Source: Alkaliphilus sp. B6464
Lineage (GTDB): Bacteria; Bacillota; Clostridia; Peptostreptococcales; Natronincolaceae
Direction of reading: 5' to 3'
DNA: 64,000 bases
NCBI RefSeq assembly: GCF_018141165.1
Contig: NZ_CP058557.1
Span: 2,852,001 to 2,916,000, forward strand
Shown here in pieces: positions 1 to 8,999 of the stretch. A program made the translations under genes and the position numbers. The first letter of the stretch is position 1, and every line of letters starts with the position of its first letter. The notes under the pieces were generated by a model. It saw only the letters and a list, made by a program, of their open reading frames with translations. It was not told the DNA's origin and searched no databases.

Positions 1-73
1 GCAAAGCCTTTACCAATGGTACTCCTGTAACTGCTAAACCAATAACTAGTACATTTTTACTCTTTAGATTCAT
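1..73 (-). CDS. murD: UDP-N-acetylmuramoylalanine--D-glutamate ligase, N-terminal fragment (cut by window edge)
   Basis: Only the first 24 codons lie in the window. They read MNLKSKNVLVIGLAVTG and onward, the N-terminal Rossmann-like strand and glycine loop expected of MurD. An AGCAGGTG ribosome site precedes the ATG at 73 (a second ATG at 77 is in another frame). It follows mraY by 16 bases on the same strand, the usual dcw order mraY-murD. The call rests mainly on context because so little is visible. Confidence 0.8.
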   Translation of the reverse strand, partial: MNLKSKNVLVIGLAVTGVPLVKAL

Positions 74-89
74 ACATACACCTGCTTTC

Positions 90-1088
90 TTAATTTAAAG
101 CCAATACTCCTACTAAGCAAAGAATAACGGTAACAATCCAAAACACGATTACTACCTTAGTTTCTGCCCATCCACTAAGCTCATAATGATGGTGCAATGG
201 GGTCATTTTAAATATACGTTTTCCTGTCAGTTTATATGAAACTACTTGTAAAATAACCGATAAAGTTTCTGCAAAATATATACCACCTACTATAGGTATA
301 ATTAAAGCTACATTCATAAGTATGGCAACAGCCGAAATTGCTCCCCCTAATGCTAATGAACCTGTATCTCCCATAAAAACCTGAGCTGGATGAGAATTAA
401 ATTTTAAAAAACCTAGACATGCTCCGGTTACTGCAGCAGAAAAAATAGCTAGGCTAGTATAGCCCCAGTTCATAGCCAATAGAGCAAAGAAAGCTGCAAT
501 AATAAGAGTTACACCAGAGGCTAATCCATCTAAACCATCAGTTAAATTTACACTGTTTACAGTAGCTACTACTACAAAGACTATAAATGGTATATATAAA
601 ATTCCTAAATCTAAGTATTGAGGTATAACAATATTCCCAAAAGTAAAGCTTCCTTTTATAAATGGGACAATTATTTTAGTTCCCATAACAGAAATACTAG
701 ATTGATATATTGCTAGAAAAATTGCAACTACGATTTGAAGACTTAATTTTTGATATGCCCTTAGCCCTAAAGACCTTTTTAATACTACCTTTATAAAGTC
801 ATCAATAAATCCAATAAATCCAAAGGCCACAGTGGCTCCTAATGCAACTAATAAATCTCTGTTAATTAAGCCTGATGTAAAGGAAGTAACTAATATAGAT
901 GCAATTATAATTATGCCTCCAATAGTAGGGGTTCCAGTTTTTTGTAAGTGACTTTTAGGCCCCTCTTCTCTTACTGTTTGACCCACTTTAAGTTTCTTTA
1001 AAAATGGAATTATTAATGGTCCCAAGATTAGGGTAACAAAAAATCCTATAATAATAGTGTATATAATCTGTCTATGTTCTAACATCAT
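90..1088 (-). CDS. mraY: Phospho-N-acetylmuramoyl-pentapeptide-transferase MraY
   Basis: Integral membrane enzyme that transfers phospho-MurNAc-pentapeptide to undecaprenyl phosphate, forming lipid I. The 332-residue length is normal. Many hydrophobic segments are present with the family motifs: the aspartate pair in GFIDDFIKV, NLTDGLDGLA, HPAQVFMGDTGSLALGG, and the late MTPLHHHYELSGW loop. Two tandem ATGs (1088 and 1085) follow a GAGAGGAG ribosome site, so the exact start is uncertain by one codon. The gene starts 4 bases after the murF stop, so the two are probably translationally coupled. Confidence 0.97.
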   Translation of the reverse strand: MMLEHRQIIYTIIIGFFVTLILGPLIIPFLKKLKVGQTVREEGPKSHLQKTGTPTIGGIIIIASILVTSFTSGLINRDLLVALGATVAFGFIGFIDDFIKVVLKRSLGLRAYQKLSLQIVVAIFLAIYQSSISVMGTKIIVPFIKGSFTFGNIVIPQYLDLGILYIPFIVFVVVATVNSVNLTDGLDGLASGVTLIIAAFFALLAMNWGYTSLAIFSAAVTGACLGFLKFNSHPAQVFMGDTGSLALGGAISAVAILMNVALIIPIVGGIYFAETLSVILQVVSYKLTGKRIFKMTPLHHHYELSGWAETKVVIVFWIVTVILCLVGVLALN

Positions 1089-1092
1089 TGTA

Positions 1093-2484
1093 TTATCTCC
1101 TCTCTTGTAAAAACCTTACAATTTCCTCCATTGTCATACCTCTAGAACCTTTTACTAAAATTGCATCATTTTCATTTATATGCTTTTCTAGAATATTGAT
1201 AGCTTCCGTATTGTTAGGCACTGAAAAAATTTTCCGCTCATCTAGGCCATGTTCCTTAGCTTCTAAACCTATCCAATCGGCCATATCCCCAACAGTAATT
1301 AATATATCAATTTTCTTTCTAGCTAAATACTCTCCCACGCTTCTGTGTCCTTCTTCCGCAAAGCTTCCCATTTCAAACATATTACCTAATACTGCAATCT
1401 TTCTATTAGCTTTCATGGTTTGTAAAACATCTAAAGCTGCTTTCATAGAATCCGGACTAGCATTATATGCATCATTAATAATTTTCATATTATCCTTCTC
1501 TATTACTTCTAGCCTCATTTTAGATGGTTCGAAGTGGTCTAATCCCCTTTGTATTTCTTCTACAGTCATATCATATTTTAGACCAATCCATACTGCAGCT
1601 AATCCATTATATACATTATGTAAACCAAGCTGTTTTATTTTAAATGTTATAGGCTTACCTTCAATATTTACTGTAAAGTTACTTCCACTCTCACCTAAAT
1701 CCTCAATCTTAATAGGGTAAAAATCATTACTAGAGGATAGTCCATAAAAAATTACTTCATAATCTTTATTAGTTTTATCAATATTTTTTAAATGTTCATC
1801 ATCTCCATTAACTAGCAAATAGTTTCCCTTAACTAGGTTAGTAGCTATCTCCATCTTAGCCTTCATAATATTCTCTTTACTACCAAAATGTTCGATATGA
1901 GAAACGCCAATATTTGTTATTACTCCAATTTGTGGATTTACAATATTAACTAGATCTAATATTTCTCCATAGGATGACATACCCATTTCAAGTACAGAAA
2001 TCTGATGGTGATTTTCTAAATTTAAAAGCGTCATAGGTAGGCCAATCTGGTTATTAAAATTACCAATGTTCTTATGTACACTATACTTACCAGATAAAAC
2101 CCCACTAATTAAGTCCTTAGTAGTTGTTTTTCCAACACTACCTGTAACACCTATAAATGGAATATTAAATAGGTTACGATAGTAGCGCCCTATATTCATT
2201 AATGCTTCTAAAGTATCCTTTACTTGTATAATAGTTATATCCTTAGGTATACTTATATTTTCTAGCTTACCTTCTTGTATTAGTACGGCACTGGATCCAT
2301 TTTTTATGGCATCTTCAATAAACATATGTCCATCAAAATTTTCACCTATTAAAGGAATAAACATGCTACCTGCTTCAATTGTACGAGTATCTGTAGATAT
2401 TTTATTAACTGTCTCCTTATTACCTTTATTAATTATAACACCATTACATGCCTCCACAATGGCTTCAATACTTTGTTCAATCAT
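1093..2484 (-). CDS. murF: UDP-N-acetylmuramoyl-tripeptide--D-alanyl-D-alanine ligase MurF
   Basis: Cytoplasmic Mur ligase that adds D-Ala-D-Ala to the UDP-MurNAc-tripeptide. The 463-residue protein has the ATP loop GSVGKTTT at about residues 115-122, a central ligase domain with NDAYNASPDS, and the C-terminal domain ending in KGSRGMTMEEIV, all typical of MurF. Its ATG overlaps the murE TGA as ATGA (2481-2484), so the two are translationally coupled. The downstream gene mraY starts 4 bases after its stop. Confidence 0.97.
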   Translation of the reverse strand: MIEQSIEAIVEACNGVIINKGNKETVNKISTDTRTIEAGSMFIPLIGENFDGHMFIEDAIKNGSSAVLIQEGKLENISIPKDITIIQVKDTLEALMNIGRYYRNLFNIPFIGVTGSVGKTTTKDLISGVLSGKYSVHKNIGNFNNQIGLPMTLLNLENHHQISVLEMGMSSYGEILDLVNIVNPQIGVITNIGVSHIEHFGSKENIMKAKMEIATNLVKGNYLLVNGDDEHLKNIDKTNKDYEVIFYGLSSSNDFYPIKIEDLGESGSNFTVNIEGKPITFKIKQLGLHNVYNGLAAVWIGLKYDMTVEEIQRGLDHFEPSKMRLEVIEKDNMKIINDAYNASPDSMKAALDVLQTMKANRKIAVLGNMFEMGSFAEEGHRSVGEYLARKKIDILITVGDMADWIGLEAKEHGLDERKIFSVPNNTEAINILEKHINENDAILVKGSRGMTMEEIVRFLQERR

Positions 2485-3944
2485 ATTAGTCCTTCCTTCC
2501 TAGCTATTTCTATTGCTACCTTACGATCATCGAAAGGTAGCACATCTTTACCTATAGTTTGTGTTACTTCATGACCCTTACCTGCAATAATAATTATATC
2601 GTTATTTTTTGCAATTTTCATGGCATATTCTATTGCAGATTTTCTATCCTCTACAACCTTATATTTATCTGTTACTTTTTTTATGCCTGCTTCAATCATT
2701 TCTATTATTTTTAAGGGATCTTCAGTTCTTGGGTTATCAGATGTAATAACGCTATAGTCACTAAGTCTACCAGATATTTCACCCATTACAGATCTTTTAG
2801 TTATATCCCTATCTCCACCACATCCAAATACTGTAATTATGCGATTTTTAGCGAATTCCTTGGCAGATTGAAGTATATTTTCAAGAGCGTCTGGAGTATG
2901 AGCATAATCTACGATTACTGCAAAATCCTTTATTTCTTCAATTATCTCAAATCGCCCTGGTATACCCTTCATACCATTTAGTCCAGTACATATTTCGTCT
3001 AAGCTTAATCCAAGAATGTAGCAGATTACAATTGCTGGCATTATATTATAAACAGTAAATATACCAGGTATTTTAACATAAATAGATCTTGTCCCAACTG
3101 GTGTATGTATGTCAAAATGTACGCCTTTAATATCTACATTTATATTAGTAGCATAAATATTAGCCTTTTCTTTAATACCGAAGGTAAGTAAAGGTACTCT
3201 AAGTTTTTTTATTTCATCTGCTATAATCTTTCCATGAAAATCATCGACATTAATAATATTACATAATGTTGTCTTATAAAACAACTTTTTCTTTGCATTT
3301 CTATAATTATCCATATTGCTATGAAAGTCTAGGTGATCTGGAGTTAAGTTAGTGAATACGCCTATAATGTATGTACATCCTTCTACCCTTCCTAATTCTA
3401 AAGCATGGGATGAAACTTCCATTATACATGTATCTATTTCTTTTTTTATCATTTCAGCAAATATTTTTTGCAAGTCTAAGGCTTCTGGCGTAGTTCGAAC
3501 AGCCTCCCTTTCTATATCTCCAATCCAGTTTGATATAGTACCAATTAGACCAACGTTTTTGCCATGAAACTCCAAAATACTTTTAACCATATATGTAATT
3601 GAAGTTTTTCCATTTGTACCTGTAATACCTATTACCGGTAATTGTTTTGTAGGTTCCTCGTAAAAACGATTTGCAATTAATGCCATTACTTTTCTCGAAT
3701 CTTCAACTTGAATAACAGTTACATCATCTGTTTCAATTTCCTTTTCTGTAATAATTGCTGTAGCACCTCTATTAATTGCATCTCTTACATATAAATGTCC
3801 AGTAGTTTTAAAACCATCTATACATATAAATAAATTGTCTTTTTTTATTAATCGTGAATCAAAATGAACATCACTAATCTCTATATCAATATTTCCTTTA
3901 ACTTTAATAACTTCAATATTGTTTAATAATTCTTTTAAGAGCAT
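2481..3944 (-). CDS. murE: UDP-N-acetylmuramoyl-L-alanyl-D-glutamate--2,6-diaminopimelate ligase MurE
   Basis: Adds the third amino acid of the peptidoglycan stem peptide. In the 487-residue protein the ATP loop GTNGKTS is at about 109-115, DYAHTPDALE near 346-355 and DNPRTEDP at 403-410. In this family DNPR is characteristic of enzymes specific for meso-diaminopimelate rather than lysine, so a DAP-type wall is inferred. The start follows a GGAGGTG ribosome site. A terminator-like hairpin separates it from the upstream penicillin-binding protein gene, so part of the cluster's transcription may stop before murE. Confidence 0.96.
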   Translation of the reverse strand: MLLKELLNNIEVIKVKGNIDIEISDVHFDSRLIKKDNLFICIDGFKTTGHLYVRDAINRGATAIITEKEIETDDVTVIQVEDSRKVMALIANRFYEEPTKQLPVIGITGTNGKTSITYMVKSILEFHGKNVGLIGTISNWIGDIEREAVRTTPEALDLQKIFAEMIKKEIDTCIMEVSSHALELGRVEGCTYIIGVFTNLTPDHLDFHSNMDNYRNAKKKLFYKTTLCNIINVDDFHGKIIADEIKKLRVPLLTFGIKEKANIYATNINVDIKGVHFDIHTPVGTRSIYVKIPGIFTVYNIMPAIVICYILGLSLDEICTGLNGMKGIPGRFEIIEEIKDFAVIVDYAHTPDALENILQSAKEFAKNRIITVFGCGGDRDITKRSVMGEISGRLSDYSVITSDNPRTEDPLKIIEMIEAGIKKVTDKYKVVEDRKSAIEYAMKIAKNNDIIIIAGKGHEVTQTIGKDVLPFDDRKVAIEIARKEGLI

Positions 3945-3989
3945 CTGGACACCTCCAAGTACTATTAGGTATTATTAACTGTTATGGTG

Positions 3990-4042
3990 CTTTTTAAAAG
4001 GCAACTAAAAATTAAAGTATAATTCTTTAATTTTTAGTTGCC
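3990..4042 (-). terminator. Terminator-like hairpin between the pbp gene and murE
   Basis: A perfect 18-bp stem (4000-4017 with 4025-4042) and a 7-base loop are followed on the minus strand by TTTTAAAAAG. The stem begins GGCAACTAAAA. It lies within the dcw cluster, 43 bases after the pbp stop and 56 bases before the murE start. It could be a partial terminator or attenuator. The T run is short, so full termination is not certain. Confidence 0.6.
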
Positions 4043-4084
4043 CACTTTAAAAATATTATTATGTCATATACACCGTTATCGATC

Positions 4085-6253
4085 TTATTCGGGCTTGAAT
4101 TCAACACTTATTATTGTACCTGTTTCAACCGTTGTACCTACCTCAGGATATTGACTAGATGCTAAGCCACTTCCACTTATTTTTAGCTTTAGACCCAAAT
4201 TATTTAAAATTATATTAACTTCCTTTATAGTCTTACCCTTTAAATCTGGAACTTCTACAGTGGAAGGAATATTTTCATTTGGTTTAGTATAAAGTAAAAT
4301 AATAGATTTTTCTGGTACATTAGCCCCTGGCTTTGGGAACATATCAACAACGATAGCATTTTCATCTGCATAATATTCTGGTTCAGTCCTAAATTGAAGA
4401 TTATTGTCAAGTAATATTTTAGATGCTTCTTTAACAGTAATATTTCTAACCTCAGGTATTGTTACTTTTGCTCTACCAAACTCCTCTTCCTCTTTATCCG
4501 TATATCTTGGCTTAATATCTAGATACCTAAGTGACTCTTCCAATACTTCTTTAACTATTGGAGCTGCCGTTGTACTTCCGTAAGTACTAAAGCCCTGTGG
4601 CTCGTCAACTATTGCTAATATAGCTAGCTTTGGATCATCAGCTGGTGCTATTCCGACAAATGAAGATACATATAATCCTTGGGCATAACCTTTTCCAACA
4701 ACTTTTTGTGCTGTACCAGTTTTCCCTCCCACCCTATATCCAGGAATATATGCATGACTTCCAGAACCATCAGCAACAACTGCTTCCATCATCTCTCTCA
4801 TTATCTTAGAAGTTTTTTCCGAAATAACCTGTCTAATCATTGTTTCTTCAAAGCGATGAACTACATTACCATCATCATCAGTTAACTCCTTGACTATTCT
4901 AGGCTTCATTAACTTTCCATCATTTGCAATAGCGGCTACTGCATTAACTAACTGTATTGGTGTTACAGAAATACTTTGACCAAATGAAATTGTTGCAAGT
5001 TCCACTGGTCCCACATTATTTACAGAATACATAAGAGACTTTCTCTCTCCTGGCAAATCTATTCCTGTAATATCTGATACACCAAATCCATCTAAATAAT
5101 TATAAAATGTTTCTACTCCCATTTTCTGTCCTAACTCAACAAATACCGGATTACACGAGTTTTGTACTGCCTCTACTAAGGTTTGATGCCCATGAGGATT
5201 ATACCATCTCCAACATCTAATCCTCTGTCCTGACACCATTATATATCCGTTATCAACAAATGTACTCTGCGGTGTGACAACTCCCTCTTCTAGAGCTGCA
5301 GCTGTAGTTAGTAGCTTGAACGTAGATCCCGGTTCATAGGTATCATTTATTACTGGATTCCTCCACATAGCGTACCATGCTTCTAATTGCTTCTCTTGAT
5401 CCATTGTCTCAATTTGTTTTTTTAATTCTTCATCTAATGGGGTCCTTGGAGAGTTAGGATCATAATCTGGTTTAACAGCCATTGCCAACACTTCACCAGT
5501 CTTAACATCAGTTACAATTACAGACACACGTTTCGCCTTATTAACTTCTAATGCATTTTGAACTGCCTTTTCTGCAAAGTGCTGTATAACCTCGTCTATT
5601 GTCAACACCACATTGAGACCATTCTCTGCTTGGTGATACTTTTCTGTACTAAAAGAAAGTTGTCTACCAGCTCCATCTGTATTTTTAATCCATCTACCTG
5701 GTATACCACTTAGATATTTTTCATACTCTAACTCAATGCCAGACATACCCTTATTATCATCAGTTGTATGACCAAGAATATATGCAGCAAAGTTTCCATA
5801 AGGATAAAACCTTTTATTATCTTCAGAAACAGAAATACCCTTTAGTCTTTCTGCTCTAATCGCTTTTGCGCGTTCATCATCGATATATGGAGCAATCTTT
5901 ACTATATACTGGCTAGTTTTTATTTTTTTCAATACTGTTTCTTCATCTAATTCTAAAATACTCGATAAAACTGCTGCTGTTTTTTCAGGTTCCTGTACTT
6001 CGTTAGGATGTACCCATACTGTATTTGTACTGGCACTTATTGCTAGTTCTTTTCCATTTCTATCATAAATTACTCCGCGTTTTGCAGGTATAGGAATATC
6101 CCTGGTTTGATATTTATTGGCTAAATCCTTATACTTTTCTCCTCTTACTATCTGTATCCACCCTAGTCGTATTATAAGTCCAAATAAAACTAAAGATACG
6201 GCTGTGAAAATAAATAAAAGTCTTCTTTTGCTAGAAATACTAGGTTGTGACAC
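4085..6253 (-). CDS. Class B penicillin-binding protein with two PASTA domains (SpoVD / PBP2B type)
   Basis: Septal transpeptidase that crosslinks peptidoglycan. The 722 residues comprise a cytoplasmic tail, one membrane segment (about 11-30), a PBP dimerisation domain (about 50-210), a transpeptidase domain with STFK (310-313), SCN (366-368) and KTG (511-513), and two C-terminal PASTA repeats (about 597-720). In bacilli pbpB and the sporulation paralogue spoVD sit side by side here. This cluster has only one such gene, so it may serve division, sporulation, or both. It lies 14 bases downstream of the ftsL-like gene. Confidence 0.93.
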   Translation of the reverse strand: MSQPSISSKRRLLFIFTAVSLVLFGLIIRLGWIQIVRGEKYKDLANKYQTRDIPIPAKRGVIYDRNGKELAISASTNTVWVHPNEVQEPEKTAAVLSSILELDEETVLKKIKTSQYIVKIAPYIDDERAKAIRAERLKGISVSEDNKRFYPYGNFAAYILGHTTDDNKGMSGIELEYEKYLSGIPGRWIKNTDGAGRQLSFSTEKYHQAENGLNVVLTIDEVIQHFAEKAVQNALEVNKAKRVSVIVTDVKTGEVLAMAVKPDYDPNSPRTPLDEELKKQIETMDQEKQLEAWYAMWRNPVINDTYEPGSTFKLLTTAAALEEGVVTPQSTFVDNGYIMVSGQRIRCWRWYNPHGHQTLVEAVQNSCNPVFVELGQKMGVETFYNYLDGFGVSDITGIDLPGERKSLMYSVNNVGPVELATISFGQSISVTPIQLVNAVAAIANDGKLMKPRIVKELTDDDGNVVHRFEETMIRQVISEKTSKIMREMMEAVVADGSGSHAYIPGYRVGGKTGTAQKVVGKGYAQGLYVSSFVGIAPADDPKLAILAIVDEPQGFSTYGSTTAAPIVKEVLEESLRYLDIKPRYTDKEEEEFGRAKVTIPEVRNITVKEASKILLDNNLQFRTEPEYYADENAIVVDMFPKPGANVPEKSIILLYTKPNENIPSTVEVPDLKGKTIKEVNIILNNLGLKLKISGSGLASSQYPEVGTTVETGTIISVEFKPE

Positions 6254-6267
6254 ATAAATTTCCCCCT

Positions 6268-6759
6268 TTAAATCCTTATATAGCTAACTAGTTTTGAAAA
6301 AAAACTACTCAAATTTTTATTTTCGTCTTGTTGACCAAAATTATCATCCTTTGCTTTATTAATCTCGCTAGTAAGCATTGCAACCTTTGTAGGATTGATA
6401 TTAATATATATCATTTGGTCTGAAGATGGGTAATCCATTCCTAATCTGGTTTTTGCTTCATTTTCAATCCATCCTGATTTTGAAACCTTTTCAACTTCTA
6501 CTCTCAACTTTTCCTTTTCAGTCTCTAATTTCTCTATCTGATTTTGCAAGCTATTAACTCTATGCTTTACTTCGGTAATAGCCATGAATCTTGTTAATAA
6601 TAATATGCTAAAGGCAAATACAGTAGCAAGAGCAATAGCTATAACAAATTTTTCGAATTTATAGTTTTTCTTTAGCTTTTTGTTTTTACGAGTTTTAGGC
6701 TGTTGCTTTTCTTCTACTTGTTCATGTATATAAGCAGATTCTTTTCGGGCTAATACCAA
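6268..6759 (-). CDS. ftsL: FtsL/DivIC-like septum protein
   Basis: Small bitopic membrane protein of the divisome. The 163 residues contain a basic N-terminal cytoplasmic region rich in Lys, one membrane helix at about 40-60, and then a heptad-patterned coiled coil (VNSLQNQIEKLETEKEKL and onward), the classic FtsL layout. The sequence is poorly conserved in the family, so identification uses topology and position between rsmH and the PBP gene. The start is a TTG, preceded at about 10 bases by GAGAGG. The nearby ATG at the ribosome site is in a frame that stops early. Confidence 0.82.
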   Translation of the reverse strand: MVLARKESAYIHEQVEEKQQPKTRKNKKLKKNYKFEKFVIAIALATVFAFSILLLTRFMAITEVKHRVNSLQNQIEKLETEKEKLRVEVEKVSKSGWIENEAKTRLGMDYPSSDQMIYININPTKVAMLTSEINKAKDDNFGQQDENKNLSSFFSKLVSYIRI

Positions 6760-6792
6760 TTTTATTCATCCTCTCTCCAATTTAGAACTGGA

Positions 6793-7728
6793 CTATATTT
6801 TTTCAATTACACGTAACTTAGCACTTCTCGATCTTGGATTTATTTCTAGTTCTTCATCTGTAGGTAATATTGGCTTACGTGTAATTATTTTAACCATAGG
6901 TTTTTTATTACATTGACAAATAGGAAACTCTGTTGGACAAGTACAAGGATTACTAAGAGCTCTAAAAGCATTTTTTACAATTCTATCTTCTAGAGAATGA
7001 AATGTAATAATACAGATCCTTCCACCTTTATTAAGTTTTTCAACTGCTGCTTCTATAGTATTTCTAATAATATCCAGTTCCCCATTTACTTCTATTCGTA
7101 TAGCCTGAAATGTCCTCTTGGCTGGATGTGGTCCATCAATACGAGCCCCCTTAGGGATTGCCCGTTTAATAATATCTACCAGCTGGTGAGTAGTAACTAT
7201 CTCTTCATCATTTCTAAACTTTACAATAAACTGTGCTATACGTTTTGCCCATTTTTCTTCCCCATAACTTTTGATTACATCTTCAAGATCTTGTTCAGAA
7301 TAGTTATTTACAATGTCTTTAGCTGTTAAAATGTTGCGGTTGTCCATTCGCATATCTAACGGCGCATCATTCATATAAGAAAATCCTCTTTCAGCCTCGT
7401 CTAGCTGATGGGAAGATACGCCTAAATCAAGAAGGAGCCCATCAAATCCTAACATTCCAAGGCTTTCTAATACACAACTTAAATTACTAAAATTATCTCT
7501 AACTAATTTAACTCTATCCATCATATTCGACAGTTTTTCAGAAGCTGCTTTAATCGCATTTTCATCCTGGTCAATTCCAATTAATAAGCCATTTTGTCCT
7601 AAACGCTTTGCAATTTCCTTAGAATGACCCGCACCTCCCAGAGTACCATCTACATAAATACCATTTTCTTTTATATTTAAGTTTTCTATGCACTCTTCTA
7701 ATAATACTGATATATGTTTAAATTCCAT
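6793..7728 (-). CDS. rsmH: 16S rRNA (cytosine-1402-N4)-methyltransferase RsmH
   Basis: Methylates C1402 in the ribosomal decoding centre using S-adenosylmethionine. The 311-residue length is standard. Visible family motifs are HISVLLEE near the N terminus, the SAM loop [10 protein letters not shown] (about 28-37), [27 protein letters not shown], and [14 protein letters not shown] with a small Cys-containing segment near the C terminus. Formerly mraW, it is the usual second gene of the dcw cluster. It starts 22 bases after mraZ. Confidence 0.97.
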   Translation of the reverse strand: MEFKHISVLLEECIENLNIKENGIYVDGTLGGAGHSKEIAKRLGQNGLLIGIDQDENAIKAASEKLSNMMDRVKLVRDNFSNLSCVLESLGMLGFDGLLLDLGVSSHQLDEAERGFSYMNDAPLDMRMDNRNILTAKDIVNNYSEQDLEDVIKSYGEEKWAKRIAQFIVKFRNDEEIVTTHQLVDIIKRAIPKGARIDGPHPAKRTFQAIRIEVNGELDIIRNTIEAAVEKLNKGGRICIITFHSLEDRIVKNAFRALSNPCTCPTEFPICQCNKKPMVKIITRKPILPTDEELEINPRSRSAKLRVIEKI

Positions 7729-7750
7729 CTAATCACCTTCATCATATATA

Positions 7751-8182
7751 TTAAATACCTAGTTCTGCCATTTTACTTGCTATCTCATCATAGCTTAAAT
7801 TTTCATCACTATTGTATTCTTGCCATTCTACATTGCTCCAAATTTCTATTCTTGTACCTACTCCTATAATTACTGCATCTTTTTCTAAAATAGCATGTTC
7901 TCTTAAATTGGTGGGGATTCTTATTCTTCCCTGACTATCTAATTCACATTCAGTTGCTCCAGAAAAAAAGAATCTCACAAATGCTCTTGCATCCCTATTT
8001 GTTAATGGTAATTGCTTTAGTTTATTTTCTAATATACTCCACTCATCCATAGAATAAATAAATAAGCAATTATCCAATCCCTTTGTAAGGATGAAACGCT
8101 CACCGAGTTCTTCTCTAAATTTTGCTGGAATACTCACTCTTCCCTTAGTATCTACCGAATGTCCATATTCCCCAATAAACAT
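7751..8182 (-). CDS. mraZ: Transcriptional regulator MraZ
   Basis: AbrB-fold DNA-binding protein that controls the dcw operon by binding repeats ahead of its own gene. I chose the ATG at 8182, giving [15 protein letters not shown] and 143 residues, the family's usual length, with AAAGGTGGG as ribosome site. A longer reading frame opens at 8224 but would run into the operator boxes. Two SpoVT/AbrB-like halves are visible, each with a D-x-(K/Q)-GR-(V/I)-x-IP motif ([18 protein letters not shown]). It heads the rsmH-ftsL-pbp operon. Confidence 0.96.
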   Translation of the reverse strand: MFIGEYGHSVDTKGRVSIPAKFREELGERFILTKGLDNCLFIYSMDEWSILENKLKQLPLTNRDARAFVRFFFSGATECELDSQGRIRIPTNLREHAILEKDAVIIGVGTRIEIWSNVEWQEYNSDENLSYDEIASKMAELGI

Positions 8183-8209
8183 TTTCATCCCACCTTTATG
8201 GGCTTTTAA

Positions 8210-8235
8210 CCCACTACATACCACTCTGCACCACT
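8210..8235 (-). promoter_or_regulatory. MraZ operator: three AGTGG boxes with 10-bp spacing
   Basis: On the minus strand AGTGG occurs three times (8231-8235, 8221-8225, 8211-8215), exactly one helical turn apart, 28-53 bases upstream of the mraZ start. MraZ proteins are known to bind such (A/T)GTGG(G/T)-type direct repeats upstream of mraZ. Spacing and position match that model, so autoregulation of the cluster is the natural reading. Confidence 0.85.
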
Positions 8236-8434
8236 TTTACATACTAATTCTATCATTTTTCCTAAAATCCTTCTATATATTAAATTAAATTGCAAAAAAT
8301 AAAAAAAGTCGTATATTTTATCACATCGACTCCTGTCACAAGTAAAAGTTAGTCTAAATTGTTAATTGCTCAAAATATTGTTAGTCTCTAGTTTTTTAAT
8401 ATGTTAGCCTAATAAAAAGATATTTAGTTTTTCA

Positions 8435-8468
8435 AAAAAATAAAAAGCTGCCGTTTCCCATGGCAGCT
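8435..8468 (-). terminator. Intrinsic terminator downstream of the Spo0E-like gene
   Basis: AGCTGCC (8446-8452) pairs with GGCAGCT (8462-8468) over a 9-base loop. On the minus strand the stem is followed by TTTTTATTTTTTT. It is the only strong stop signal between the small Spo0E-like gene and mraZ. The rest of the gap 8236-8596 is AT-rich and contains no convincing gene. Confidence 0.85.
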
Positions 8469-8596
8469 ATGATTAGCTATCTAATATATTAGTATAACTA
8501 TTATTAAAATTTTGTAATTAACTATCTAGGTTTTTAGTATAGTTAATTCTATATATTTAAAACATGTTTTTATCTTTAACTAGTTATTAAGGTAAC

Positions 8597-8746
8597 TTAG
8601 TTAGAAGTTAATTTTATCTGTTTATAGTAACTCACTATCAATTCATCTAGTTGAGTACTCAAATCATATATTAAGCTATTGTCTACCTTATTTAAAATCA
8701 TTTCATTTAACATCCCCTGTAATCTCTCGATTTCATTTTTCAACAT
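8597..8746 (-). CDS. Spo0E-like aspartyl-phosphate phosphatase (49 residues)
   Basis: Spo0E-family proteins dephosphorylate Spo0A~P and delay sporulation. The short product begins MLKNEIERLQGMLNEMI and carries LSTQLDELIVSYYK at about 29-42. This fits the family signature S-x-x-L-D-x-L-I-x-x-Y-Y in a two-helix hairpin of typical size. GGGGTGA lies just upstream of the ATG. A strong sigma-A promoter (8811-8839) and a terminator (8435-8468) bracket it, so it looks monocistronic. Its location between lgt and mraZ gives no further clue. Confidence 0.85.
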   Translation of the reverse strand: MLKNEIERLQGMLNEMILNKVDNSLIYDLSTQLDELIVSYYKQIKLTSN

Positions 8747-8810
8747 GTTTTCACCCCAATTTTCCTTTTCTCATGTTTAACAATGTCATTATACGATTAG
8801 TCATGATTAA

Positions 8811-8839
8811 ATATTAGTTAAATAATCAAAGTTTGTCAA
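8811..8839 (-). promoter_or_regulatory. Sigma-A-type promoter for the Spo0E-like gene
   Basis: On the minus strand a perfect -35 TTGACA (8834-8839), a 17-base spacer and -10 TAATAT (8811-8816, 4 of 6 consensus) point at the small gene, whose start is about 65 bases downstream. Confidence 0.7.
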
Positions 8840-8999
8840 ATAAAATTAGGGTGATTTATATTCATATTATTGATATTTTCTGTTTTTTTCTCTTAATTTC
8901 TCGATTTAATAATCTAAATCTTTCTTTATGGATAACTTTGTATTATTATAGAGTTTTTTTGTGCTTTATATAAATATCAAATAATTATTCTTTATAAAT

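Noticed and set aside
8183-8224. Longer MraZ reading frame starting at 8224
   Set aside because: It starts inside the MraZ operator boxes and adds residues absent from the family. The ATG at 8182 gives the normal 143-residue protein with a good ribosome site.
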